This document shows positions 18,066 to 26,820 of a stretch of 64,000 nucleotides of DNA, in pieces. Position 1 is the first letter of the stretch. Each line of letters opens with the position of its first letter. Made by a program: the position numbers and the translations under genes. Below the pieces are notes generated by a model. It was not told the DNA's origin. It made no database searches and worked only from the letters and a program-made list of their open reading frames with translations. Origin of the DNA: Sphingomonas sp. IC-56 (GTDB lineage: Bacteria > Pseudomonadota > Alphaproteobacteria > Sphingomonadales > Sphingomonadaceae); assembly GCF_021043375.1 (NCBI RefSeq), contig NZ_JAJNDV010000001.1:62001-126000 (forward strand), written 5' to 3'.

Positions 18066-18471
18066 CGCGAAAAGCCACTGCTTTCCGCGCGCTAATCCAT
18101 CAAAACCATGTTGCCCCTGCCAGCCGGACTTTGCCCCCAGGCTGGCTCTCGAGCACGCACACCCGGCTAACGAACGCTGCCGGTAGTCTGTTTTAGGAAC
18201 GGGTTCGTGAGTCGAGCAAGAGCCGCCCCCGCAAAGAATCTGAAATAGTTTTGTTGACTCGGCCTAGGCCGCGGAAATGCGTGGGTGCGCCGATTTTCAT
18301 CAACAATGTCAGCACTTTAACCAGCTATTGCAGGCAAACCGATGCCCGAATCGTTGGTTTTCCGAGACTTACCTGAGTTGGCTCAGATGGGCGCTCCAGC
18401 GCGCCGAAAGCGCACGCGAAAAACCCCGCCGGACCAGGTCCGACGGGGTCATCGTTACGGATATGTGACGA
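18066..18471. other. 406-base intergenic region between dnaA and rpsT
   Basis: No gene and no convincing DnaA box (TTATNCACA) cluster was found by eye on either strand. It holds the rpsT terminator at its right end. The rest is presumably the leader and promoter region of dnaA, but I cannot fix a promoter. Confidence 0.5.
18419..18448 (-). terminator. Rho-independent terminator of rpsT
   Basis: Read on the minus strand, CCCCGTCGGACC is followed by GGTCCGGCGGGG and then TTTTT. The stem is long and GC-rich with one mismatch, and a T-run follows it, starting about 25 bases after the rpsT stop. Confidence 0.88.
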
Positions 18472-18735
18472 TTAAGCGAGCGCGGTCAGGCGCTTGGTCA
18501 GCCGTGCGAACTTGCGCGAAGCGGTGTTCTTGTGAAGCACGCCCTTGGCGACGCCGCGCTGCAGCTCCGGCTGCGCTGCGGCGAGCGCGGCGGTGGCCGC
18601 TGCCTTGTCGCCCGTGTCCAGGGCCGACTCGACCTTCTTGATGAAGGTCCGGATGCGGCTCACGCGCACACCGTTGATTTCCGCACGGCGGTCGTTCCGC
18701 CGGATACGCTTCTTCGCCTGCGGCGTATTCGCCAT
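18472..18735 (-). CDS. rpsT: 30S ribosomal protein S20
   Basis: S20 binds 16S rRNA early in small-subunit assembly. The 87-residue lysine/arginine/alanine-rich protein begins [17 protein letters not shown] and includes [11 protein letters not shown] and [15 protein letters not shown], all conserved in the family. It has its own promoter and terminator and lies just upstream of dnaA on the same strand, as in many alphaproteobacteria. Confidence 0.97.
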   Translation of the reverse strand: MANTPQAKKRIRRNDRRAEINGVRVSRIRTFIKKVESALDTGDKAAATAALAAAQPELQRGVAKGVLHKNTASRKFARLTKRLTALA

Positions 18736-18802
18736 GCCGTCTAGTTCCTAGCTCGAATTGAAAGGGCGCCAGAACGTCGCGTCCAGCCCCGGAAAGGCGA
18801 GC

Positions 18803-18831
18803 CCCTTACCGCCCCACGCGATTCGGGTCAA
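18803..18831 (-). promoter_or_regulatory. Probable sigma70-type promoter of rpsT
   Basis: On the minus strand TTGACC (18831-18826) and TAAGGG (18808-18803) are 17 bases apart, about 70 bases before the rpsT ATG. The -35 match and spacing are good; the -10 is weak, as is common in GC-rich sphingomonads. Confidence 0.5.
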
Positions 18832-18862
18832 CAAATCTCTTGCTGCTCCGCCCGCCCCCTCC

Positions 18863-18886
18863 CCCTCTCCCGCAGGCGGGAGAGGG
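18863..18886. repeat. Perfect GC-rich hairpin between mutM and rpsT
   Basis: CCCTCTCCCGC is followed by its complement GCGGGAGAGGG around a two-base loop, then GCCGGGGTGAGGG. This is a common proteobacterial intergenic repeat and may also limit read-through from mutM. Confidence 0.6.
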
Positions 18887-18949
18887 CCGGGGTGAGGGTT
18901 CAGCGCCGCCAACCATCAATCGAAGCCCGTTCAGCCATTCACGTGCGGA

Positions 18950-19759
18950 TCACTTCTGGCACCGCGGACACCAGAACGTCGACCGCCCCCCATCCACCCG
19001 CCGCTCCACCAGCCCGCCACAGGAACAAGGCTCCCCCTCGCGCCCGTACACCCGCCACTGCTTGGCAAAATACCCCAGCTCGCCGCTAGGGCGCGCATAG
19101 TCCCGCAGCGTCGACCCGCCCGCCGCGATCGCCGCCTCCAGCACCTCGCGCACCGCCTCGACCAGCTTGGCCAGCCGGGCTCGCGTGATCGTCCCCGCCG
19201 CGCGTGTCGGGGCAATGCCGGCAAGGAACAGCGCCTCGCACACATAGATATTGCCCAGCCCCGCCACCACGCGCTGGTCGAGCAGCAGCGCCTTTACCGG
19301 CGCGACTCGGTCCTTGAACTTCGCCAGCAGGTGCGCGGCAGTGAAATCCGGCCCCAGCGGCTCGGGTCCCAGCGCCGCGAAGGCCGGCCAGGCGTCCAGC
19401 CCCGCGCTCGGCACCAGGTCCAGCGACCCGAACCGCCGCGCATCGTTGAGCGCCAGCCGGTGCTTGGCCGTCTCCAGGATGAAATGGTCGTGCTTGCCCA
19501 GTTCCTCCGGATCGATTCGCCACCGCCCCGACATGCCCAGATGAAAAATCAGCGTGTCGCCCCGGTCGGTGTCGATCAGTCCATATTTGGCCCGCCGACC
19601 CAGCCCGGTGACCCGCGCGCCGGTCAGATGCTGCCCCAGTCCTTCGGGAAAGGGACGCCGCAGGTCACCGCGCCGCAGCGTCACGCGCTCGAGCACTTGT
19701 CCCTCCAGCACCGGGCGCAGGCCCCGAACCGTGGTCTCGACTTCGGGCAATTCAGGCAT
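18950..19759 (-). CDS. mutM: Formamidopyrimidine-DNA glycosylase (Fpg)
   Basis: MutM is a bifunctional glycosylase/AP lyase that removes 8-oxoguanine and formamidopyrimidines. The 269-residue protein starts MPELPEVETTVRGL, where Pro2 is the Schiff-base nucleophile and Glu3 the acid catalyst after Met removal. It ends with the zinc finger CSCGGLVERR and WCPRCQK. The helix-two-turn-helix region with GLGNIYVCEALF is present. It is divergent from ubiE with a 46-base gap. Confidence 0.97.
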   Translation of the reverse strand: MPELPEVETTVRGLRPVLEGQVLERVTLRRGDLRRPFPEGLGQHLTGARVTGLGRRAKYGLIDTDRGDTLIFHLGMSGRWRIDPEELGKHDHFILETAKHRLALNDARRFGSLDLVPSAGLDAWPAFAALGPEPLGPDFTAAHLLAKFKDRVAPVKALLLDQRVVAGLGNIYVCEALFLAGIAPTRAAGTITRARLAKLVEAVREVLEAAIAAGGSTLRDYARPSGELGYFAKQWRVYGREGEPCSCGGLVERRVDGGRSTFWCPRCQK

Positions 19760-19805
19760 GCCGACCCCCTAGCCCCATAGCCGCTCGCCCGCTAGAGCAC
19801 CCCTC

Positions 19806-20537
19806 ATGTCCGACACCGTCTCCTTCGGCTACGAAGACGTCGCCCCTGAGGAAAAGACTCGCCGCGTCGGCGCGGTCTTCTCCAATGTCGCCTCCAAATA
19901 TGACCTGATGAACGACGCCATGTCGGGCGGTCTCCACCGGGTGTGGAAGGACCTGTTCGTCCGCCGGGTGAAACCGCGTGCAGGGGAACAGATCCTCGAC
20001 ATGGCTGGCGGCACTGGCGACATCGCCTTCCGCATGGCCAAGTCCGGCGCGTCGATCACCGTCGCCGACATCAACCCGCAGATGCTCGAAGTGGGCATTG
20101 CGCGCGCCGCAGAGCGCGGCATCGACGGGCTGGTGTGGAGCGAGGCCAATGCCGAGACGCTGCAATGGCCCGACAAGTTCTTCGACGCCTACACGATCGC
20201 TTTCGGCATCCGGAACGTCACCGACATCCCCAAGGCGTTGCGGGAAGCCCACCGCGTGCTCAAGCGCGGCGGACGCTTCTATGTTCTCGAATTCTCGACC
20301 ACCCAGTGGCCGGGCTTCGGCGAAGTCTATGACGCCTATTCGCACCATCTGGTGCCCAAGCTCGGTAAGCTGCTCGCCAACGATGCCGACAGCTATCGCT
20401 ACCTGGTCGAATCGATCCGCCGCTTCCCCAAGATGCCCGAGTTCGAAGCGATGATCCGCGACGCCGGCTTCAGCCAGACCAAGGTCGAGCCGCTGCTCGG
20501 CGGGCTTGTGGCGATCCACAGCGGCTGGAAGATCTGA
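19806..20537 (+). CDS. ubiE: Ubiquinone/menaquinone biosynthesis C-methyltransferase UbiE
   Basis: UbiE uses S-adenosylmethionine for the C-methylation step of ubiquinone synthesis. The 243-residue class I methyltransferase has the SAM motif ILDMAGGTGDIAFRMA, the UbiE signature YDLMNDAMSGGLHRVWKD near the N-terminus and the post-SAM motif AFGIRNVTDIPKALRE. ubiB follows five bases downstream, so quinone genes are clustered. Confidence 0.97.
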   Translation: MSDTVSFGYEDVAPEEKTRRVGAVFSNVASKYDLMNDAMSGGLHRVWKDLFVRRVKPRAGEQILDMAGGTGDIAFRMAKSGASITVADINPQMLEVGIARAAERGIDGLVWSEANAETLQWPDKFFDAYTIAFGIRNVTDIPKALREAHRVLKRGGRFYVLEFSTTQWPGFGEVYDAYSHHLVPKLGKLLANDADSYRYLVESIRRFPKMPEFEAMIRDAGFSQTKVEPLLGGLVAIHSGWKI

Positions 20538-20542
20538 ACATA

Positions 20543-22081
20543 GTGACCGCACCCGCCGTCCATCTCTGGCGTCTCCTCAAATGGGGCCGCATCCTCGCGC
20601 GTCACGGCGCACTGCGCGGGATCGAGCGCGATCCCAACACGCCGCGTCCGGTTCGCCGCATCGCCCGGCTTGCGCGTCTGGGTGCACGCGTGCCCGCGGT
20701 GCCCCGCTATGCCGACGCCTTCCAGGCGATCGGCCCCGCTGCGATCAAGCTCGGCCAGACGCTCGCCACCCGCCCGGATCTGGTCGGTGACGAGGCCGCG
20801 CACGATCTGCTCCGCCTTCAGGACGCGCTCCCGCCGCTCCCCTTCCCGATCATTCGCGAGCGGATCGAGTCGAGCTTCGGCCGCCCGCTCGAAACGCTGT
20901 TCGCGCAGATAGACGAAGTGCCCGTCGGCGCCGCGTCGATCGCCCAGGTCCACCGCGCCGTCACGCCCGAGGGGCGCCAGGTCGCGGTCAAGGTGCTCCG
21001 TCCCGGCGTCGAAGCCGACTTCACCCGCGCGATCGACACCTATGAATGGGCCGCCGCCCAGGTCGAGGGCATGGGCGGCGAGGCCGCGCGCCTGCGCCCG
21101 CGCCTGATCATCGCCCATTTCAAGCGCTGGACCGCGCGCGAACTCGATCTGCGCCGCGAAGCCGCCTCCGCGTCCGAACTTGCCGAGGGCATGACCGCCG
21201 AGCCGGACTTCACCGTCCCCGCGATCGACTGGCAGCGCACCACCGGCAAGGTGCTGACGCTCGAATGGATCGACGGCATCAAGCTCAGCAACCGGGACGC
21301 GCTGATCGCCGCCGGCCACGACACCACCGCGCTCGCCGGCAAGCTGATCCGCGCCTTCCTGCGCCAGGCGATCGCCGAAGGCTTCTTCCACGCCGACATG
21401 CATCAGGGAAACCTGTTCGCGCTTGCCGATGGCCGCATCGCCGCGATCGATTTCGGCATCATGGGCCGGATCGACCGCCGCGCGCGGGTGTGGCTCGCCG
21501 AGATCCTCTACGGCCTGATCACCGGCAATTATAAGCGCGTCGCCGAGATCCATTTTGAGGCGGGCTATGTCCCGGCGCACCACAATGTCGCCGAGTTCGC
21601 CACGGCCCTGCGCGCCGTCGGCGAGCCGATGCGCGGGCTGCCGGTTAAGGACATGAGCGTCGGCGCGATGCTCGACGGGCTGTTCAACATCACCCGCGAC
21701 TTCGACATGCAGACCCAGCCGCACCTGCTGCTGCTGCAAAAGACCATGGTCATGGTCGAGGGCGTGGCGCGCAGCCTCGATCCCGAGATCAACCTGTGGG
21801 AAACCTCCGCCCCGTTCGTGCGCGAATGGATCCGCACCGAGCTCGGCCCCGAGGCCGCGATCGCCGACCGGCTGATCACCGATCTGCGCACTTTTGCGCG
21901 CCTGCCCGAGTTGATCCGCAACATCGAGCTGCGCTACCCCACGCCCGGCGGCGCGCCCCCTGCGCTGCCCCTGCGCGAGATCGAAGTCGTCCGCGTCGGC
22001 GGCGGCTGGCGCTATGGCGTGGTGGCAGCGGCGGCGGCTGCGGCGGGGATCGCCGGGACCCTGCTGGTCACCCTCGCCTGA
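20543..22081 (+). CDS. ubiB: Ubiquinone biosynthesis protein UbiB (ABC1/ADCK-family atypical kinase)
   Basis: UbiB is an atypical kinase-like ATPase needed for ubiquinone synthesis, at the inner membrane. The 512-residue protein shows the family KxGQ motif (IKLGQTLATRPDL), the alanine-rich loop VGAASIAQVHRAV in place of a glycine-rich loop, and the metal-binding region FHADMHQGNLFAL followed by AIDFGIMGR. The extreme C-terminus is an Ala/Gly-rich hydrophobic stretch that would anchor it. The start is GTG 20543. Confidence 0.96.
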   Translation: MTAPAVHLWRLLKWGRILARHGALRGIERDPNTPRPVRRIARLARLGARVPAVPRYADAFQAIGPAAIKLGQTLATRPDLVGDEAAHDLLRLQDALPPLPFPIIRERIESSFGRPLETLFAQIDEVPVGAASIAQVHRAVTPEGRQVAVKVLRPGVEADFTRAIDTYEWAAAQVEGMGGEAARLRPRLIIAHFKRWTARELDLRREAASASELAEGMTAEPDFTVPAIDWQRTTGKVLTLEWIDGIKLSNRDALIAAGHDTTALAGKLIRAFLRQAIAEGFFHADMHQGNLFALADGRIAAIDFGIMGRIDRRARVWLAEILYGLITGNYKRVAEIHFEAGYVPAHHNVAEFATALRAVGEPMRGLPVKDMSVGAMLDGLFNITRDFDMQTQPHLLLLQKTMVMVEGVARSLDPEINLWETSAPFVREWIRTELGPEAAIADRLITDLRTFARLPELIRNIELRYPTPGGAPPALPLREIEVVRVGGGWRYGVVAAAAAAAGIAGTLLVTLA

Positions 22082-22139
22082 CACAGCACCGGGGAACCGG
22101 CGCCGCCCGCCTGCGTCGAGCATATATGGTACCATCGCC

Positions 22140-24341
22140 ATGATGCACCGCTTTCGCCGCGCCGGGCTGCCGCTGCTGATCCTGGTGATCGGCGCGCTGG
22201 CCTCCTTGCTGTTCGCGGTCCAGATCGACCGGACCGAGGACGCCCGCGCCCGCGCCCGCTTCGAAAGCGTCGTCGCCGCCACGCTTCAGGACGTGGAGGC
22301 CAAGGCCGCGACTCAGATCACGCTGCTGCGCGGCCTTGCCGGCTTCTTCAACGCCAGCTCCAGCATCGATCGCGCCGCCTTCCGCGCCTATGTCACGCGG
22401 CTGCGGCTGGGACAGAATTATCCCGGCGTCCTGGGCCTGGGCTATAGCGAGGCCGCCGCCGGTCCCGCCGACATCGCCCGCATCGAAGCGCGCGGCCGCG
22501 CCGAACAGGGTTCGGACTTCCGCCTCTGGCCCAGCGATGGCCGCGCCATCGGCTCGGCGATCCTGTATCTCGAGCCGCTCAACCGCCGGAACCAGGCTGC
22601 GCTCGGCTTCGACATGACGTCGGACCCCACGCGCCACGCCGCCATGCTCCGCGCGCGCGCCAGCGGCGACACCACCATGAGCGGCAAGGTTCAGTTGGTC
22701 CAGGAGATCAACAGCGAGAAGCAGTCCGGCTTCCTGCTCTACACCCCGCTTTACCGTGATCCCCTGACGCGCTCCGGCTTCTATGGCTGGGTCTACAGCC
22801 CCCTGCGCGCCCGCGACCTGTTCTCCTCGACCTTCCGCCAGGGCGCGACCCAGGACGTGAGCATCGCAGTCTATGACGGCGCGCCCACTACCGCCAACCT
22901 GCTCTACCAGAGCCAGCCCAGCACCGAGACCGATACCCTGCGGGCGACCCGCACGATCAACCCGGCCGGGCGCGTGATCACCGTCGCCGTCACGGCCACC
23001 GCCGATTTCGCCAGCCGCTCCTTTTTCCTCTCGCCCCTCTATGCCGGCCTGGGCGGGCTGGTCGTCACCTTGCTCGTCGCCGCGCTCGCCTGGCAGCAGG
23101 CACGCGCCGCCGGCCGCATCGAACGCGAAGTCCGCGAACGCACCGCCGAACTCGCCCGCGCCAACCAGCAGCTGCGCGACGAAGCCGCCGCCCGCGAACA
23201 TGCCGAAACCCAGCTGCGCCACATGCAGCGGATCGAATCGCTCGGCCGCATGACCGGCGGCATCGCGCATGACTTCAACAACATGCTGGCCGTCATCATC
23301 GGTAGCCTGGATCTCGCCCGCCGCCGCATCGCCGATCAGGCGACCGTCGCGCGGCTGATCGAACAGGCCTCCAGCGGCGCCTCGCGCGCTGCCGAGCTGA
23401 CGCAGCGCCTGCTCGCCTTTTCACGTCAGCAATCGCTGGTGCCGCGTGTGCTCGACCCCAACCGCCTGGTCCAGGACATGACCGACCTCCTCGCCCGCAC
23501 GCTGGGCGAGACCGTCAACCTGCGCACCGACCTCGCGCCCGAGCCGCTGCGTCTCCATGCCGACGCCGCTCAGCTCGAAAGCGCGATCGTGAACCTGGCA
23601 GTCAACGCCCGCGACGCCATGCCAAAGGGCGGCACGCTGACCATCAGCACCGCGCAATGCGTGACGCCGCCGGACCACCTCGCCCTTTCGCCCGCACCAA
23701 AAGGCTGGGTGCGCATCTGCGTCGCCGACACCGGCTCGGGCATGAGCCCGGAGGTCCTGGAACGCGCCTTCGATCCCTTCTTCACCACCAAGGGCGTTGG
23801 CCGCGGCACCGGCCTGGGGCTCAGCCAGGTGCTCGGCTATGCGCGCCAGTCGGGCGGCGACGTGACGATCGACACGCAGCAGGGCCAGGGCACGACCATC
23901 TGCATCTTCCTGCCCGCTTATGCCGGCAGCGAAGCGCTCGCCGAAGCCGCCGCCCGCGGCGACACCCCCACCGGCCGTCCCGAGGACATCCTGCTGGTGG
24001 TGGAGGACGACGATCAGGTCCGCATCATGACGGTGCAGCTGTTGCGCGACCTGGGCTACACCGCGCTCCACGCCACCGGCGGCGCCGACGCGCTCGACAT
24101 GCTGGAGCGCCATCCCGGCGTGAAGCTGTTGTTCAGCGACGTGGTCATGCCCGACATGGACGGTCCCACGCTCGCCGCCGAGGTCCGCCGCCGCTGGCCC
24201 GAAATCGGCGTGCTGTTCACCACCGGCTATGCCCCCGAACACCTGTTCGAAGGCGAAGCGCCGGGCGACATCGCCCTGCTGCGCAAGCCGTTCACCGAAG
24301 CCGAACTGGCCCAGGCGATCCACCAGGCGCTGCACCACTAA
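22140..24341 (+). CDS. CHASE-domain hybrid sensor histidine kinase
   Basis: This 733-residue membrane sensor has, in order: a TM helix (about 6-25), a periplasmic CHASE domain with the pattern GFFNAS...FRAYVTRL (about 65-260), a second TM helix (about 300-320), a coiled coil, a HisKA domain with the phospho-acceptor His in GGIAHDFNNML, a HATPase domain (NLAVNARDAMP, then GTGLGLSQV), and a C-terminal receiver with the acceptor Asp in FSDVVMPDMDG and Lys in LLRKPF. CHASE domains sense small extracellular ligands; the ligand is unknown. ATG 22140 is chosen since upstream in-frame codons lie inside ubiB. Confidence 0.92.
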   Translation: MMHRFRRAGLPLLILVIGALASLLFAVQIDRTEDARARARFESVVAATLQDVEAKAATQITLLRGLAGFFNASSSIDRAAFRAYVTRLRLGQNYPGVLGLGYSEAAAGPADIARIEARGRAEQGSDFRLWPSDGRAIGSAILYLEPLNRRNQAALGFDMTSDPTRHAAMLRARASGDTTMSGKVQLVQEINSEKQSGFLLYTPLYRDPLTRSGFYGWVYSPLRARDLFSSTFRQGATQDVSIAVYDGAPTTANLLYQSQPSTETDTLRATRTINPAGRVITVAVTATADFASRSFFLSPLYAGLGGLVVTLLVAALAWQQARAAGRIEREVRERTAELARANQQLRDEAAAREHAETQLRHMQRIESLGRMTGGIAHDFNNMLAVIIGSLDLARRRIADQATVARLIEQASSGASRAAELTQRLLAFSRQQSLVPRVLDPNRLVQDMTDLLARTLGETVNLRTDLAPEPLRLHADAAQLESAIVNLAVNARDAMPKGGTLTISTAQCVTPPDHLALSPAPKGWVRICVADTGSGMSPEVLERAFDPFFTTKGVGRGTGLGLSQVLGYARQSGGDVTIDTQQGQGTTICIFLPAYAGSEALAEAAARGDTPTGRPEDILLVVEDDDQVRIMTVQLLRDLGYTALHATGGADALDMLERHPGVKLLFSDVVMPDMDGPTLAAEVRRRWPEIGVLFTTGYAPEHLFEGEAPGDIALLRKPFTEAELAQAIHQALHH

Positions 24342-24390
24342 AGCCGACACCCCCTTGCCAATCCGCGCCTGTCCCCCGAAAAAGCGCGGC

Positions 24391-24879
24391 ATGACCGATC
24401 CAGTGCATCAGGAAGCGCTTGCGCTTGCGGACGATCAGACCGTCGAACAGATCCTCCAGGAGGTTTGCCGGCTGACCGGCATGGGCTTCGCCGCCGTCGC
24501 GCGCGTCACCGAAGATCGCTGGATCGCCTGCCAGGTGCTCGACAAGATCGAATTCGGCCTGCGCCCCGGCGACGAGCTGGAGGTGGCGACCACCATCTGC
24601 GACGACATCCGCAAGACGACCACCATGGTGGTCATCAACGATGCCGGCGAAGACGAGCAATGGCGCACCCACCACACGCCCAAGCTCTATGGCTTCAAAA
24701 GCTATGTCTCGGTGCCGATCATGCTCCCGGACGGCAGCTTTTTCGGAACCTTGTGCGCCATCGACCCCCACCGCCGCGAACTACGCGGCAGCGCGGCCGT
24801 GCTGATGATGCAGGAATTCGCAACCCGCATCGCCCAGATCATCGCCCAGGAACGCAGCGCCGTCAGCCGCACTGGCTAA
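24391..24879 (+). CDS. GAF-domain protein
   Basis: This 162-residue soluble protein is essentially a single GAF domain (about residues 15-155), with typical patterns GFAAVARVTEDRW, YVSVPIMLPDGSFFGTLCAID and an IAQIIAQE terminal helix. GAF domains bind small ligands or chromophores. It starts 49 bases after the hybrid kinase and probably works with it or another signalling protein, but it has no output domain of its own. Confidence 0.85.
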   Translation: MTDPVHQEALALADDQTVEQILQEVCRLTGMGFAAVARVTEDRWIACQVLDKIEFGLRPGDELEVATTICDDIRKTTTMVVINDAGEDEQWRTHHTPKLYGFKSYVSVPIMLPDGSFFGTLCAIDPHRRELRGSAAVLMMQEFATRIAQIIAQERSAVSRTG

Positions 24880-24937
24880 CGCCTCGTCCGGGCCTTGAGC
24901 CGGGGTAAAGGCAATGTGGTGCAACCTCTGCCCCCGA

Positions 24938-25313
24938 CCAGTTCCCCGGCGAAGGCCGGGGCCCAGCCTCGGCGTCCCCAGAAACGGCACCCCGCCCCCT
25001 CGGCACCACCGCAACTGGGCCCCGGCCTCCGCCGGGGAACTAGGTAGGCCTATCCGGCGCGCAGCATCCCCTCTGACCTGAGTAACAACCGCCCCCCTCC
25101 TTCGTCACCCCGGCCTTGAGCCGGGGTCCCGCTGCCTTGCCCCACAGAAGAAGAAGCGGGATCCCGGCTCAAGGCCGGGATGACGGACGTTCCGTGATAC
25201 TTGTCCCCCACCAGTTCCCCGGCGAAGGCCGGGGCCCAGCCTCGGCGTCCCCAGAAACGGCATCCCGCCCCCTCGGCACCACCGCAACTGGGCCCCGACC
25301 TCCACCGGGGAAC
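24938..25313. repeat. Cluster of three intergenic inverted repeats (B, A, B)
   Basis: Copies: type B 24938-25043, type A 25103-25185, type B 25211-25313. The two B copies share the same loop (CTCGGCGTCCCCAGAAACGG) with few differences, suggesting local duplication. They fill most of the 534-base gap between the GAF gene and the permease gene; a further half A-like copy (GGGCCTTGAGCCGGGGT) lies near 24890. No gene is seen in the gap. Confidence 0.85.
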
Positions 25314-25413
25314 CTACCCCACCCCGAAACCTCACCCCACTTCCAAACCGCCACTTTTCCTCGTTACGTGCGTTCAACGACCCACATTGCCAGGTAAAGG
25401 GGGCACTTTGATC

Positions 25414-26493
25414 ATGACCGTTCGCCGCGAACGCGTGGAAAATGGCGGCTTCATTCTCACACTGGCGCTGCTCACCATCGGCCTGACGCTGGTGACGTGG
25501 AGCTTCCTCGGCGCCCTGCTCTGGGCGGCGCTGGCTGCCTTGCTGTTCCAGCCGATCTTTCACCGCCTGCTCGAGCGCGCGCCCGATCACCGCAACCGGG
25601 CGGCGGCGCTGACGCTGCTGATCATCACTGTCTCCGTGGTCATCCCGGCGGCGATCATCGCCAGCCTGGTGGTTGATCAGGCCGCCGGCGTGTACACCCA
25701 GATTCGCACCGGCCAGATCAACTTCGCAGTCTATTTCCAGCAGGTTCATGATGCGCTGCCCGACCGGCTTCAGCACATGGTCGATGGTTTCGGCTTTGGC
25801 AGCTTCGAGCGAGCCCAGACCCGCATCTCCCAGGCACTCAGCGCCAGCGCCAGCACGTTGGCCGGACGCGCGGTATCGATCGGCGCAAACGCCGCTGCGT
25901 TCCTGCTGACGTTCGGCGTCGGGCTGTACGTCACCTACTTCTTGCTGCGCGACGGTGACCGGATCGGCCCGGCAGTGGTCCGCGCCCTGCCGCTGCGCGC
26001 CGACATCGCCAGCCGCTTGGCCGCCAAGTTCGAATCGGTCGTGCGTGCCACCATCAAGGGGTCGGGCGTCGTCGCGCTCGTCCAGGGCGCGCTCGGCGCC
26101 ATCACCTTCTGGGTGGTCGGTCTTCCTGCCGCCCTGCTCTGGGGCATGCTGATGGTCCTCGCCGCGCTGCTGCCCGCCGTCGGCCCGGCGATCATCTGGG
26201 GACCCGTCGCCATCTACCTGCTCGCCACCGGCGCGATCTGGGAAGGCGTGCTGGTGATCGTCTCGGGCGTGGTCGTCATCGGCCTGGCCGACAACATCCT
26301 GCGCCCCCGGCTCGTCGGCCGCGACACCGGCATCCCCGACTGGCTGGTGCTGGTGACCACGCTGGGCGGCATCAACCTGCTGGGCCTGAGCGGCATCGTC
26401 GTCGGCCCCGTCGCCGCCGCCCTGTTCATCGCCGCCTGGGAGATCCTGACCGAGGAACGCACCGCCGCAACCACAGAGACCATCTCCACCTGA
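25414..26493 (+). CDS. AI-2E family transporter (PerM/TqsA-like permease)
   Basis: This is a 359-residue inner-membrane protein with about seven or eight hydrophobic segments in the PF01594 layout: two N-terminal helices, a cytoplasmic amphipathic region (about 95-150), then a helix bundle with LLPAVGPAIIWGPVAIYLL and DNILRPRLVGRDTGIPDWLVL. Family members include the AI-2 exporter TqsA and sodium/proton antiporters, so the substrate is open. ATG 25414 follows GGGGG; the frame upstream runs through repeat DNA and is not expected to be coding. Confidence 0.88.
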   Translation: MTVRRERVENGGFILTLALLTIGLTLVTWSFLGALLWAALAALLFQPIFHRLLERAPDHRNRAAALTLLIITVSVVIPAAIIASLVVDQAAGVYTQIRTGQINFAVYFQQVHDALPDRLQHMVDGFGFGSFERAQTRISQALSASASTLAGRAVSIGANAAAFLLTFGVGLYVTYFLLRDGDRIGPAVVRALPLRADIASRLAAKFESVVRATIKGSGVVALVQGALGAITFWVVGLPAALLWGMLMVLAALLPAVGPAIIWGPVAIYLLATGAIWEGVLVIVSGVVVIGLADNILRPRLVGRDTGIPDWLVLVTTLGGINLLGLSGIVVGPVAAALFIAAWEILTEERTAATTETIST

Positions 26494-26521
26494 CCAGCGC
26501 TCCCTCCACCAATTTCACCAA

Positions 26522-26739
26522 CCAGTTCCCCGGCGAAGGCCGGGGCCCAGCTTCGGCATCCCCCGAAACGGCATTCCGCCATCTCGGCACCACGGCAACT
26601 AGGCCCCGGCCTCCGCCGGGGAACTAGGAGCCCGTCCGTCGGCTCCCCCCCTTTCACGTCACCCCGGCCTTGAGCCGGGGTCCCGCTGCCTTGCCCCCCA
26701 GAAGAAGAAGCGGCATCCCGGCTCAAGACCGGGATGACG
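26522..26739. repeat. Type B and type A intergenic inverted repeats
   Basis: Type B at 26522-26625 and type A at 26657-26739, nearly identical to the 24.9-25.3 kb copies, including the CCTTGCCCC...AGAAGAAGAAGCGG middle of the A copy. They occupy most of the 327-base gap before the next gene. Confidence 0.85.
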
Positions 26740-26820
26740 AAGGGGGCATCACTTCCCTAGCATCCAACCACACCCCCACTCTCGACACCCGTTCGGCATC
26801 CCGTGTAGGCCCAAGCCCGC

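Noticed and set aside
18250..18285. Plus-strand TTGACT in the dnaA-rpsT gap as a promoter
   Set aside because: The matching -10 (ATGCGT) is poor and no plus-strand gene follows it.
24938..25313. Repeated sequences that might be read as a CRISPR array
   Set aside because: The repeats are long imperfect inverted repeats of two kinds without regular short spacers, and no Cas gene is near. They match intergenic repeats elsewhere in the window.
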